A DNA stretch of 64,000 bases from contig OX235270.1 of assembly GCA_944472135.2 (NCBI GenBank), forward strand, positions 118,931,842 through 118,995,841, read 5' to 3'. Below the pieces are notes generated by a model. It ran no database searches. It saw nothing but the letters and a program-made list of their open reading frames with translations, and had not been told where the DNA came from. Positions 1 through 10,769 of the stretch are shown in pieces. A program made the position numbers and the translations under genes. This stretch comes from Trichobilharzia regenti. Taxonomy: Eukaryota; Platyhelminthes; Trematoda; Strigeidida; Schistosomatidae. Each line of letters opens with the position of its first letter. The stretch's first letter is position 1.

Positions 1-396
1 AATTAACTCGCAACTCAGTTTTGTGAAAAGATAGTTAGGGCTTAATAAATTAGTGTTTGAGAATTTAACATTGAAAGCAAGTGATTTAGATTCCAGTCTC
101 AAAATGGATTTCTTCAGTGGTAAATAATCAGACGAATGCCTTGTAATCAGGATGCACACAGATACAAAGGAATTGTGATATTACATGAGGGTTTGGAGGG
201 ATAGAAGATTTAAAACCAAACGATTAGCTATAGAAGCTATGAATATGTATCCAATTCTGTTATTATCAATTTCATTGTCAGAAGTGATTTTATCATAGGA
301 TCATAGACAGTTTGAAAGGAATCGCATTCTCCTAAAATGTTAGGTTTGTCTTAACTACGACGAATACTATATCACTGTCAAGAGGATTTCCTTCTG
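1..396. other. Non-coding, no gene seen
   Basis: No convincing open reading frame, splice-bounded exon or recognised repeat is visible. It probably belongs to the 5' intron of the membrane-protein gene whose later exons begin at 3908, but that is inference. Confidence 0.4.
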
Positions 397-600
397 GCGT
401 CGGTGGCACAGTGGTTAGGACTCTCGCCGGCCATGCTTATGGTCCCGGGTTCGATCCCCTGCCGACGCACACCTGATATCTATGGTCGGCCTGCAAAATT
501 TGAGCTGCCGATATCCATGCTGAAAATTCCATACTTGTACCGAAAATACGGTGTGGCATCGAGTTGTAATAAAAATAAAAATAAATAAAATAAAATAATC
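397..600 (+). mobile_element. tRNA-headed SINE, family A
   Basis: The first 73 bases (397-469) fold as a tRNA-like head: GCGTCGG at the start pairs with CCGACGC at the end, an A-box-like GTGGCACAGTGG follows, and GGTTCGATCCCC is a B box. The body (ACCTGATATCTATGGTCGGC onward) recurs at 9911, 36734, 62698 and, on the - strand, at 63798. It ends in an A-rich AAAATAAA tail. These are marks of a Pol III SINE. A short reading frame at 403-588 is only a read-through of the element. Confidence 0.85.
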
Positions 601-715
601 ATTACTTTACATTTGACAGTTGATATGATCATGAACAATAAATTTTGTTCGAAACGTCATCCAGTAAATTATACTGTTTCACTGTGTGATATATCTAATA
701 AACAAACTAATATGT
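601..715 (+). repeat. Fragment of PLE terminal repeat
   Basis: This stretch matches the outer part of the inverted repeat arms at 12611-13035 and 13644-14061, sharing GTTCGAAACG, CATCCAGTAAAT and ACTGTTTCACTG in the same order. Those arms flank a Penelope-like element, so this is best read as an isolated fragment of that terminal repeat. Confidence 0.55.
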
Positions 716-825
716 AATTACTTTACTTACTTGAATGTTAAACTAAAATCAGAACCACTGCATGAACTCAGAAATTATACGCCTAAGTATATATCCAAGC
801 GTTTGCTTGCAGCTACTCAACTGGT

Positions 826-1010
826 TACAGTATTTCATCATAGATTGACACTGGTTACAGAACCATTGGAAAACCTGGGAGTACTGGACAACTGTCTCGT
901 CTTAGTTTAGGGCTCTTCATCAGTATGCATCCTCCGGGGTTTGACCCAAAAACGTCCTTGTCACAAGACCAGGTCGTAGACTATTAAACCAGTGGGCTAC
1001 TGGATATGGT
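826..1010 (-). mobile_element. Hammerhead SINE, single - copy
   Basis: Read on the - strand, this has a tRNA-like head with A-box-like TTAATAG near 990, a decayed B box, then the hammerhead-like segment (GAAGAGCCC, AGACGAGAC) at about 865-925, and the tail (GGTTCTGTAACC, TGATGAAATA). The ribozyme core is mutated: the invariant CGAAAC reads CGAGAC. Unlike four other copies it has no + partner nearby. Confidence 0.65.
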
Positions 1011-1680
1011 TAAAATGGCCCAATGATTCTCTAATTGATGGCAGCTCATGATCAAATCCGGTAAGTTTGTATTACCTCTACATTTTGACATGTGTCGTTC
1101 AGTTTCACTGTATATATTAATTAAAAATTGAAACTTCTTGTATCAGATATTTCTTCCAGTTTAACATAGCAAACCTCTTGTGCTTTTAATTGTAGATTAT
1201 GTTGTGCACTTTCTCTTTCGTCATTTGTAACTTTTGAGAAGTTACAAAAGTTGTTTCCGATCAAGTATATTCTACTGGGTATAATCGTAAGTATTCCTAG
1301 CTACATATGTTAAACGAAACATTTGACCTATTTTAAACAAGTCAGTCAATATTTATTCGTATTTTTCAAACCATTCCCTAAAGTCCCTTACATAATTTGC
1401 AAGAAAGAAGTTGGTTTCACAGTAGTCGTTTTTAGACTTCTGCATCAAGTAGAAAACCATCGGTAATTTAAGGATATAGAGTAGTTAATTTGTTCTTGTT
1501 TGATTTATTCAAACTTACTTAAGTTGAGACATGGTCTCATCTACAGGTCACCGAGACTAAGTCAGAGGTAGTGGCAAACAGACCACTTCGCCATAATTAA
1601 CCAATGCAATAGGAGGAGGAGTTTCGCTCCTTGTGGAATGCCTGCATGAACTATGTTCATGTAAGTGTACATTGTTCTAA

Positions 1681-1719
<39 letters not shown>

Positions 1720-3907
1720 GCGGAGACTAAGTCGACGTAGACAAAAGCTGCTTAGAAGTTCTTAATTGTCCAGCCACTGAATAAGAAGATAATATCAGCA
1801 TCAAGTCATTAAATAGCTGAACGTTTATCTGAATACATCTATCATACACAGAGTAAAACAACTAGGTGCCGTGTGCAGTCATCTGCATAAAATTGGTGGT
1901 CAAAGTTTCTGACCTGTAGCCTAAAGTCACCATATATTAGTGAATTTCTGGAGCATGACGCGAATTCGTCAGGCCAAGGAAACTGATCTTGGAAGGTTCC
2001 GGATGCGATGGAAAGTTACAGCTGTTTAACCATAGGCTAACTAAACATCTCTACGACGCCCGCTAACCGTGGTTGATAACGATAACGAAAGAAGTGGGAA
2101 AGGCGTCACTACTAGGTCATATCGTCAGTAACGCGGACTCATGAAAAAGAAAGATCCCTGAAAACTGGTAAGTTGAACTGTCTTTAAAGCTGATAATACC
2201 TCCACTGAACAACGGTAATGTAGGCTGAAACAATTTAAAGACGGTTTTATTAGCCTACAGCTTTATTACAGTTGCTGACCATCCAAATCTGTGTTGAATG
2301 GGAAGTTAACACTGGTTCTCCGGCTGTGACTAAGGCTGCGAAATTTGGATGTATATTAACCAAGACCGAAACAAGCAGTGGAACTAGATGGTTCGACTCT
2401 AGAACTATTTAAGGGTGGCGGTGATGAACAGATTAACCGAGATACTGTCTAGTGGTTAGGAGGCCAAGGTGATTCCACAGGACTGGTGAAAATCTTTGGC
2501 TATGTGGGTTCATAAAAAAGGATCAAATCTTCCTACCACGACTACATGCAATTCACCTGGATTAACATGGTATTTAGTGTCCTAGGGTCTGTAGTCATGT
2601 GAGGACCAAATGTAGCTTACGAAAAAACAAACCATATGAAATTTTGGCTTCGAATATTACTATCTGATCAAATCTACACCACTCAACAGATTCAGGAATA
2701 TAGGCGAGCCTATAGGACGCCATTATTTCAGAATACAGAAATAACCAGTCCTTTTATTTTGTCACTTAAATACCCTGAGCACAAATACTGGCTAGTTTTT
2801 ACTTGTTAAATATGAGATGATAGAAAAGGACTAATCTGAACTGACTTCTAGCTTACGGATAAGATATGATTTGTTTAACTATATTGATCACTTTACTTAT
2901 TTGGCTACTTGCCCTGGAGCCTAAATGGATTGGTTGTTAGTGCAATATTAGCATGAACAGAAGAGGCTAGTAATACCTTCTTATCTAAAACGAGTAGGTC
3001 TGTCACGCATCAGTAAGATAGGGATGCTGAGAGTAGAAGGTAACAAAAAGCAGAAAAGTTTTACTTTTTGAGTATTTGCTCGCTTTCCCAGGTAAGAGGA
3101 TATAGCATGATAAGTAATAATGACGTTAGGAAAGAATTCTATCGATTACGTTGATCAGCATCATCGATTGATATGCTCTGAGGATGCGGAAACGCCGCCT
3201 CTGTACACGCACAATAATCACTGAAGTAGGATTAGTTGAGAAAAAAGTCTATACTGGTCAAGCTAGAACAATAACAACAATTTGTGATGTCACTGAGCCG
3301 TTCGAGGAGGTTTAGATTCCTTTGCTAGGCTCTTCAGGATACCTAAGCGATTACGGCCTCTCTGTGAACATGGCTATAACTTCTCATTCCATGTCACCTT
3401 GGAGATATTGGAAAGATCCATCAATTTCCATATAAATAATCTCTCCTGCATAAATTTACTAGTTTTTTTTCAGTAGCGCCAATCAGTGTCCAAGTTTCAA
3501 CGTCGGGCGGATTTCAACCTGACAGGGAGTTGTTTTCATCCATAAGCGATGTTAACTAGACATGAGAGACTCTTGAGTTACTGAATTTCAGTCTGGTGTT
3601 TGAATTTCAGCGTTACTCGCCCGTTAACCTGATGAAGCGAAATGTGATCATCATCAGAGTAGTTGGTATGCATACTGCAGAATGTTTGCAATTCAGTGAA
3701 ATCTCCTACTTTTGAATACCATTATTTTTGATAATGCTATCAACTAGTGTTGAAATGTACCTTTAGAAATCAATTGTGAAACTCTTCGCATCTATTCTTT
3801 TTCAGCAGAAACTTGCATTTTTTGCCGGTTTGTTTTAAAATTAAAATATTAATCATATCTTATTTTATGTAAAATAATATGTCAGTTATTTATTTTAATG
3901 GATTCAG
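1011..3907. other. Non-coding, likely intron
   Basis: No exon or transposon reading frame can be supported. It ends at the acceptor of the first visible exon at 3908. The only clear structure is the AT microsatellite at 1685-1716. Confidence 0.4.
1685..1716. repeat. (AT)n microsatellite
   Basis: Sixteen perfect AT units, read directly from the sequence. Confidence 0.95.
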
Positions 3908-4135
3908 GTTATCTCAGGTTCAGTGTTGCTTTCATATTCTTGTGTGTATACACATTTTACGGAATGTTTAGCTTCATGGACTTTGGTTATCTTGATATCT
4001 TCACTAGAAATCATATTCGGAATCAAAACTCCCACTTCAACTCCAGAAGAACTATCAGATTTATTGGTGACTTCAGGTGCATTCATTGCCATTGGATTTG
4101 TGTATCTTTTCATTGCATTTCTCTTCGGCATAAGT
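3908..4135 (+). CDS. Multi-span membrane protein, exon A (internal)
   Basis: A 228-base exon, open throughout, with acceptor TTCAG at 3903-3907 and a consensus donor GTAAGT at 4136. It is phase 0 at both ends and joins in frame to 7511 and 9580. It encodes 76 residues: one hydrophobic helix around SWTLVILISS, a short polar loop (IKTPTSTPEELS), and a second helix (SGAFIAIGFVYLFIAFL). With the next two exons the visible protein has about four membrane segments. The start codon must lie in an upstream exon outside or in an unrecognised part of the window. I do not recognise the family: the loop lacks the CCG motif of tetraspanins. An alternative donor two bases earlier (GTGTAA) exists but breaks the phase. 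Confidence 0.7.
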
Positions 4136-4329
4136 GTAAGTTACTTATCATTATTATTATTTTCAGTTAATGACAATTACGACGTTAACGAAATCGGATC
4201 CTATACTCCTGAATAAAATAAATATAAAAAAGTGATTCAGTGTTAAATTATTACAATCAAATGCAACATGTTTGCCCATGTCTAATAGGTATACCTCAGC
4301 TTTTATTCGTTTTTATTAGGAATTCGAAT

Positions 4330-5140
4330 CTAACTTTGGTTCTTGAGTGAAAAACAAAGCTTCAACAGTACATCTACATTTCATCCTGTATTCTGTAGTC
4401 GTCTTTAGATGGCTACACGACGATGTGTAGACTGTCTTCTCGCCCTTTACACAGCCTCCTCCATGTCACCGTCGGACGCCCAAATCTTTGTTTCCCATTT
4501 AGGTTCGGATCAAGGATAAGGAGCGCGATTAAACTCAACATTCTCTTCAGAGTGTGTCTATTCCATCTCCATTCTCTTTGACATACTTTGTTGAATGACA
4601 GGTTCTTATTTTGTTCCTTTTGAGTGTTCGTTAATGCTGAGCATTTCTGTCAGTATTATCTTCATCATGGAATCAGTGAAGGCAGCTGTTGATAAAGTTT
4701 GTAAACTATTGAAGATGATTATAGTGACACACCGTCTCAGAACCATATAGGAGAACTAACTCAACACTAATGAGGAAAATCGGAATCTTGTTTCCTTATG
4801 CTGAGTGCAACTGATTTCCAAATTGCCTCAAGGTTAATAAAGATTTGTCTTTCTTTTCCTTTTCTGCCACCTGCAGCTGAAAAGACTCTGTCAAGGTATT
4901 TAAAAGAGTGACCTCTTTCATATTTCTCCATATGATATTGACTGGTGCTTGTTGTTCTCGGTAGATTATTTTCATTACCCCTCTGTCCATTTAGAGTCTT
5001 GTCTTGGCTGCCTTTTCTGACAACTTGCTGGTTGTCAACATAAATCGTCCACGAAGTCCAAATCTCTTAGAGTCCTTTCGTCGACCCAACTTATTTCCAT
5101 GTTATAGTTCGTAGCACATGCTGCGCCGTATGATGCCGTC
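4330..5140 (-). mobile_element. RTE-like LINE 3' fragment
   Basis: The - strand carries degraded C-terminal reverse-transcriptase sequence in several frames, including traces of the AP-V-I--RN-KEV segment (around 4910-4990) seen before the RT C-terminus of other copies here. The 3' end near 4340-4480 matches the conserved end of the family, which turns over a His/Arg-rich C-terminus before a short tail. Many stops and frameshifts. It lies in the intron between exons A and B of the membrane-protein gene. Confidence 0.6.
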
Positions 5141-5656
5141 CGTCACAACCAGGACTATCATTAATGATAGTAGACAACCTTGTATTGTTACATTTTGACT
5201 GGAATGATAGACATTCAGAATAATACAACAACTTTAATAGTATTTAAATGAAGTATTCACTGAGACGTAAAGCAAATTCTTCCAACCTGATCATAATTGT
5301 TGATAATCTACCAATCATGATTATTTCAGTTGCACTCATTGGCACATGAAAAGGTATGGTAACAGATTGGATGACTACAATAGTAACTGAACGTGAACAG
5401 TTGCCTTATTCATTTATTGACCAACTAAATATTTCGATGTGTGCAGTAAACAAAGGACTCAGTTGGTGTCGCTGTTGATTCAGCGGAATTCTAAATTACT
5501 ATTATAAAGTTTATGTTCTGGGAAGTTTTATGTTGTCTTAGTCAATGCGTTCGAATTAGGTAGACAGATCCCTTACGCTTGTTAACAACAAGATTTGTAA
5601 AAATGTTTCGGGTGATGTTTGTTACTGTATCACTCAGAGTTGAAGTCACAGACTAT

Positions 5657-5998
5657 GACAAGGGCCGGCAACAGATCATTTTATTACGGAAATCAGCACG
5701 TATTTATATATATTTCATGTACATTATTATAGCTTATTCAAGTAGACAAACGCAGTCTTCTGGTTGGCTGTTTCCGGAAGTTAAGCAGACAAACGCAGTC
5801 TTGTGATTGGTTGTTTTCGAGTTTCTCGGAAAGTGGAGCCATCTATCTGCGAATCATATTCGCCCACGTTTAAGTCTGCTGTGATTGGTTGTTGAATCAG
5901 CCTTGTTCATATTTTCTCACGGCCAATAATAGTGACCTAGACATTGACGTAGATTAATGTCTACCAATTGGCTAGCAGCCTGCTCTCACCACAACTTT
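5657..5998. repeat. Dispersed repeat, possibly solo LTR
   Basis: A second copy lies at 45668-45968, sharing ACAAGGGCC-GGCAACAGAT, CATGTACATTATTATAG, ACATTGACGTA and the final CAGCC-GCTCTCAC. This copy begins TGACAAGG and ends CACCACA, so TG...CA ends are present. Inside are three imperfect copies of an AGTCT-TGATTGGTTGTT unit. No coding potential. An LTR is one reading; no target-site duplication was seen. Confidence 0.4.
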
Positions 5999-6024
5999 AT
6001 GTGATTACCAGTGAAGTTGTACTT

Positions 6025-6508
6025 TTCAACTAGATATGGTTTTTACGAAAGGCTTAGAAACAAAATTACACAGGATTAAAACGGATATCAAGTGTGTAAA
6101 AGTGAGCATGGAAATAAAATTGAAATAATAATTTTTAACTTGAGATGGAAGTTAGGAGGTGCGAGTATGGATAATGAAAGCCTTAGAAACACAAGAATTG
6201 AGCAGGATTAAGATATAATTGTAAAATAGTTAATTTTTTAGACGAATTATAAATGTGAACAGGAAAAGCATGGAAACAAACTTAAAATAACTGTTTTTAT
6301 AACTGAAAAAAATGGGGTGAATCGAATGAAGGCTGAGGGAGTAAGAATCACACACAGACACAGCGAACGAAAAAAGAGAACGAAAGAAGAAAAAAACAAA
6401 AACGGAAGCTAAGGGAACATACCGAAATAGGTCCACGGTTGTTGATATCCATTCTAATCTTGTGTAATTTTGTTTCTAAGCCTCTCGTAAAAACCACATC
6501 TAGTTGAA
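6025..6508. repeat. Fold-back element with about 67-bp inverted ends
   Basis: The left end (6025-6091: TTCAACTAGATATGG, then GGCTTAGAAACAAAATTACA) is repeated in reverse at 6442-6508 with a few mismatches. A further copy of one end lies at 18775-18860. The 350-base interior has no open reading frame of note, though 6160-6210 holds a degraded internal copy of the end. A non-autonomous inverted-repeat element is the likely reading. Confidence 0.55.
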
Positions 6509-6697
6509 AATAATTATCACCCTTTATTCGCCGTCGAAGTTATACTTTGCCGAAGTAATTTATGCCTACAAACTAGATATTTGAATATTATGTGAGACAA
6601 TTAATAATGCTGAAATGTTTCTCAATAATGCAGATTTGGCTTTTTGTAGGATTCAAGAATATTTTCCAACTACTTTCTCCTGATTAAGTTCAATCAG

Positions 6698-6901
6698 GTG
6701 ATGACAGATTTATCATCTGAATCACCATTATTTATTAAGAAAATAAAAAGCAATTCAGCAGAGAAAATTACCTTATCGACGAAATCATCTTCAGAGGCTG
6801 TGCAGCCATATTTACATTTACCAGAAATGTATGGTAGTCCAGTATTGAATGGTAGGGATGACATAATTGAAATAATTTCTCAGAAGTGGCTTCAAAAATA
6901 A
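6698..6901 (+). pseudogene. Unrecognised decayed reading frame
   Basis: A 67-codon open frame, followed to about 7330 by further coding-looking blocks in several frames (for example EEVKTMMA, TEEPFLYTEFGVV, RRTEKPIPNAICIIW) broken by stops. The amino-acid composition is lysine- and serine-rich, unlike the surrounding intron. It may be a dead transposon protein, but no motif identifies the family. It is not joined to the membrane-protein gene, because its frame ends in a stop with no donor in phase. Confidence 0.25.
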
Positions 6902-7510
6902 AAATAAAAGCTATGAATTATGTAATACTCAATGGCACGAAGGAAGAAAGCGTTAGACATTTGATAAGGTTAAAATTGTTACTCAGTGAGAAGAAAGGTA
7001 GTTGAGTGTTCATTTAACAAGTCTGAAGAGGTTCAGAAGACGTATAAAAGAATATATGGAAGTGATACTAGTGAATTAATTAATAAAGTAAAAGCAAAGT
7101 AATCATTAAAAAATAAAATTAAAAATCTACAGGGAACAACTAGTGAAGAGGTTAAGACTATGATGGCATAAGAGACTGAAGAACCGTTTCTGTATACAGA
7201 GTTCGGGGTTGTATTGACAAATTGCCAACTTTTTCGCCGTACAGAGAAGCCAATACCTAACGCCATTTGTATCATTTGGTCTCACCTTGTAGATTTTTTG
7301 AAAGACGACTCTGGTGGAGCTGAACAGTTTGAGTTCATCAAGTGCTCAAGAATAAGGCTAGTGACAGTCTCGCATTAACCTTTATTAGTCATGCTATGAT
7401 AATATTCAGAGATCCGTTTGGAAAGTGTGCGCTTTATGCCGCCAATATGGTTCATTAAAGTTTGTATACTTTTGTAGCTACAGAAATATTTTTTTATTGT
7501 TTCTCTTTAG

Positions 7511-7561
7511 ATTTTTACCGCCACTGCTTTCGCCTTTCCTTTCGTCATTGGTATCATGTTG
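7511..7561 (+). CDS. Multi-span membrane protein, exon B (51 bp)
   Basis: A short exon with a strong pyrimidine tract and TTTAG acceptor at 7507-7510 and consensus donor GTAAGT from 7562. It is exactly 17 codons, phase 0 on both sides, and encodes an uncharged stretch beginning IFTATAFAFPF, the first part of a membrane helix that continues into exon C. The length (51 bp, a multiple of three) is like the small symmetric exons common in schistosome genes. Confidence 0.7.
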
Positions 7562-7920
7562 GTAAGTTTTATGAATAAAGTGAAAACAGAACACTTTTAC
7601 AGGGTTTACTAGCAGTTTACCCCGACGTTTAGGTATTATAAAGCTAACATTGACCTGGATTTGGAGAAGCGAAGTATTAGGAAAAAACTGAAATATGTTT
7701 CTAGTTCGCCTTTTTCAGCTGCATGAAATCAGTGTACTTATAGTGAATCCATCGTAAAATAGACTATTATATCTTCCGGGGTAAAACGAATCTTTCTTTT
7801 TCTTATGCTACTACTAACTTTGCCATATATATAGCATAGCATGAAACTGTATCACTATGGTGCTATCTGTCTCTCAAGGTAAATTTTGTTGCCTTAATAT
7901 TCACTTATTTAAGTGTTTGT

Positions 7921-8085
7921 TTGTAGGGATTTGATTGGTTACAGGATTTCATCATGAGCTGACATTAGTTAGAAAACCCTGGAAAACCTGGGAGTACTGG
8001 ATAACTGTTTCGTCCTATTTTGGGACTCTTCATCAGCACGCACCCATTGGGATTCGAACCCAGGACCTTCCGGTTACAACAGTTT
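7921..8085 (-). mobile_element. Hammerhead SINE, left arm of a pair
   Basis: On the - strand it reads: B box GGTTCGAATCCCAATGGG, GTGCTGATGAAGAGTCCC, AGGACGAAACAG, TTATCCAGTACTCCCAGG, and the tail TGATGAAATCCTGTAACC. The hammerhead stem I (GTGCTG with CAGTAC) and the CGAAAC strand are present, but the core strand is altered. It directly borders the Gypsy fragment at 8086, and a + strand tail of the same element sits on the other side at 9361. Confidence 0.75.
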
Positions 8086-9358
8086 TTTAGTCTTTCGAAG
8101 GCTTCCGTAGCTGATGCTGTCCAGCTGTAGTCTTTCTTCTTAAGAATGTCGAATAAAGGAGCTGCAAGGAAAGAAAAGTTAAGTACAAAAAGTCGATAAT
8201 ACGAGGCGTACCCTAAAAAAAACTATGTAACTAGGGGATTGAGTTTGGGAGCGGCCAGTCTTTAACTTCCTGAACTTTTGCTGGATCACATTTAATGCCT
8301 TCGGGTGAAACAATGTGACCTAAGAAACAAACTTCTTTCCAGAAGAATTGACATTTCGATGAGTTCAGTTTTAACCCAACGGTCTGCATCCGTTCTAATA
8401 CTTCGGAGATATCACTTAAATGTTCGGTCATCGTCTTGCTATGTATGATAACATCATCTAGATATACCAAATACTTACCTGGTATACAATCACTCAAGAC
8501 CGTTTGCATGAGGCGTTGGAATGTTGCTGGGGCATTGACTAACCCAAACGGCATTGTTTCAAACTCATACAGGCCTGTTTGTTTAGTGAATGCTGTTTTT
8601 TGCCTGTCATCTGGGTGTACTTCAACCTGCCAATATCCCGATGCCAAATCTAGAATGGTAAACCAGTTCAAACCTTCTAAGGCATCAAAAGTGTCGTCTA
8701 TGTGTGAAAGGGGAAAGTAGTCTCGTCTAGCTAACAGATTCAACTTACGATAATCTACACATAACCGGAGTGTCCCATTCGATTTCTTAACTAAAACTAC
8801 TGGGGAAGCCCATGGAGATACGGATGGTTTGATGACATTTTTCTCTAACAGTTCATCAACTAACCTATTAAGCTCCTTCTAGTAATGTACAGGTACTCGC
8901 CGTGCAGGTTGTTTACAAGGTGGGGCGTTACCCGATTCTATGTGGTGTTGGACCAGTTTTGTTCTCCCCGGGTTTTTTTCTATCTCAGTCAAAATAGTCC
9001 CATATTTGTCTAGCATTTTATTAAAGTTGACTGCCTTTTCGGATGGTAAGGGTTCTGTAGTCGTTAGCACTCGCTGTTTCTCAGTCTTAGCATCTCCCTG
9101 CACGCCAAAATTGCCGTGCTCTACGTCATTCCCTATAATAAATGGAATGGAGCAGTCCTTCAGTATAAGAGTCCTCTGACTACAATCTGTTATCACGGAC
9201 AGCTTTTCCAGGAGGTCGACCCCCAAGATTAACTGCCACGGCACCCGGGTATATATGATGAAAGTGTGCTGAAGTGACAGTGTGGCCAATTTAAGAGGCA
9301 GCAGTACCACTGCGTGGGATTGCATGAAGTCTCCATTGGCTGTCGTAAGCCGCAACTT
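8086..9358 (-). mobile_element. Ty3/Gypsy LTR retrotransposon pol fragment
   Basis: The - strand encodes about 420 residues of pol. First comes the end of a retropepsin-like protease (LILGVDLLEK near 9240), then a linker, then a Ty3/Gypsy reverse transcriptase with DYRKLN (about 8745), FTILDLASGYWQ, AFTKQTGLYEF, MPFGLVNAPATFQ and the catalytic YLDD box (about 8455-8466), and FLGHIVSPEGI. The start of the connection/RNase H region (APLFDILKKKDYSW) follows at about 8100-8150. There are two in-frame stops (8879-8881 and 8231-8233) and a frameshift near an A-run at 8213, so it cannot be translated as a whole. No LTRs, RNase H core or integrase are present; both ends are cut off at hammerhead SINE sequence. 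Confidence 0.9.
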
Positions 9359-9360
9359 TT

Positions 9361-9420
9361 GAGTTCTCTAACTAATGTCAGCTCATGATGAAATCCTGTA
9401 ATATTCACTTACTTGACAAA
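9361..9420 (+). mobile_element. Hammerhead SINE tail, right arm of a pair
   Basis: GTTCTCTAACTAATGTCAGC followed by TCATGATGAAATCCTGTAA is the 3' part of the hammerhead SINE in + orientation. The ribozyme and head are missing; the Gypsy fragment occupies that place. It is the outward-facing partner of the - arm at 7921-8085. Confidence 0.65.
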
Positions 9421-9579
9421 TGATTCTGTTAGGATTCATCCAGCAGTTAGAAAGCGTAAATATAACCAGTTTACGCTTTACTTACAAAAACCGCATACTC
9501 ATGAGATAAGTAAATGTTATCGGTATAAAAACTAAACAAAAAAATGATAAACATTTTCATTGCCTTTTTAATATTGTAG

Positions 9580-9702
9580 ATCATCTGTTATTTGGTAAAA
9601 ATTGTGAAGAGCACAGAGCATATATTATTCGCCGTTTTACTTGTTTGGATTCTACAGCTTTTGATGTATGTGATATTCATTATTCTAATAAAGATACCAT
9701 GA
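9580..9702 (+). CDS. Multi-span membrane protein, last exon C
   Basis: The acceptor TTGTAG ends at 9579; the exon is 123 bases in phase 0 and ends in TGA at 9700-9702. It encodes 40 residues: the rest of a helix (IICYLVKIV), a short polar loop (KSTEH) and a final helix (ILFAVLLVWILQLLMYVIFI) with a short KIP end. The three visible exons give 133 residues, about four membrane segments in total, with both the loop and the tail lysine-bearing. No perfect AATAAA was found within 200 bases downstream; a SINE follows from 9911. Confidence 0.7.
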   Translation: MICYLVKIVKSTEHILFAVLLVWILQLLMYVIFIILIKIP

Positions 9703-9910
9703 ACACCGCTATGAAACGAGGATGATGATGATGATGATGAGGACAATAACAATACCAACTTTTTAGATTTCGTTTTTGTAATTTGAACAAATTTCTTTGT
9801 ACTTTACTTTTTCAGTAAATCAAATGTACAATGGTTTTGTAATATTGCAAAAATAATCAATATTTTAAGTGTTAATATTTTTAAATCTTCAGTTTACGTA
9901 ACAAATTAAC

Positions 9911-10090
9911 AGAATGACAGTGGTTAGGACTCTCGCCAACCATGCACATGGTCCGGGGTTCGAGCCCACGCCGGCGCACACCTGATATCTATGGTCGGCC
10001 TGCAAAATTTGGGCTACCGATATCCATGCTGAAAATTCCATACTTGTACCAAAATACAGTGTGGAATCAAGCTGTAAATCAAAAAAAAAT
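9911..10090 (+). mobile_element. tRNA-headed SINE, family A, 5'-truncated
   Basis: It starts inside the tRNA-like head (GACAGTGGTTAGGACTCTCG), keeps the B box (GGTTCGAGCCCAC) and the family A body to an A-run at about 10080. The first 12 or so bases of the head are lost. Confidence 0.8.
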
Positions 10091-10099
10091 ATACATATA

Positions 10100-10373
10100 A
10101 TGACAGACAAAATCATCTTTATTCGCAAGTCTAGAAGTCTATCATTCTTGGAATAAAGCAAAACATTTTCTAATAACTTTTCTGATATCTTAAAATAATT
10201 GTCGTCATTGGAAAAATAATTAACGGTTGGGGAAAGTCGGCTGCTATTTTTAGGTTGAGCGTCACTTAATCCTACAGTACGTTTCCAACGTGTATTTACT
10301 GGGTCAAGATTTAGTGACTCGCGCTTACAGCTTCTTCCTAGATGTCCAGCAGTAGAACTGGCATTCTGCGTCA
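10100..10373 (-). CDS. Possible last exon of an unknown - strand gene
   Basis: On the - strand a good pyrimidine tract and CTTCAG acceptor (10374-10379) precede about 85 open codons with ordinary, non-repeat composition, including RSCKRESLNLDPVNTRWKR, GLSDAQPKNSSRLSP and NYFSNDDNYFKISEKLL. The frame then runs without a stop into the antisense of the SINE at 9911-10090. No donor is obvious, and an AATAAA lies within the frame near 10125. I found no matching upstream exons, so this could be a real terminal exon damaged by a SINE, a pseudogene piece, or chance. Confidence 0.3.
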
Positions 10374-10769
10374 CTGAAGAGTAATAGGTCAAACAGCCTG
10401 CATCTGACAGTATGAAAAAGAACAGAGGTGGAATATATTTGTAAACAGTGAATAATTCTGTTATATAATGAATATATCAGAGACCTTTGACCTGAAACAA
10501 CAGTCATACGGATAGATATTCATTAACTGATGAGTACTGCATTAACCTTTGTTAGCTTCAAATTAACAAGTGAAGCTTCACCTATGAATGAATTTTGAGA
10601 ATTAAAGGATTTATTTACTCTGATAAGAATTGATAATGGAGTTGAGAAACAAATTCTTTTTCACTTACCATCTTTTTAGATGAAGTTAGAGAAAAGTGAT
10701 AAATGAAAAAGTCGATGGCAGTGGAATGAAACAGCAGTTGAATGTCACTTATAAATAATTATTATACTA

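Noticed and set aside
397..469. Genuine tRNA gene
   Set aside because: The head has the acceptor stem and A/B boxes, but no normal anticodon stem-loop, and it is followed by a repeated body and A-rich tail in several copies, so it is a SINE head.
403..588. 61-codon open frame
   Set aside because: It lies wholly inside a family A SINE. The same applies to the frames at 36652-36909, 36704-36943 and 62637-62873.
3600..3665. CTGATGAAGCGAAATG as a hammerhead
   Set aside because: The CTGATGA and GAAA strands are present by chance but only three bases lie between them, so stem II cannot form.
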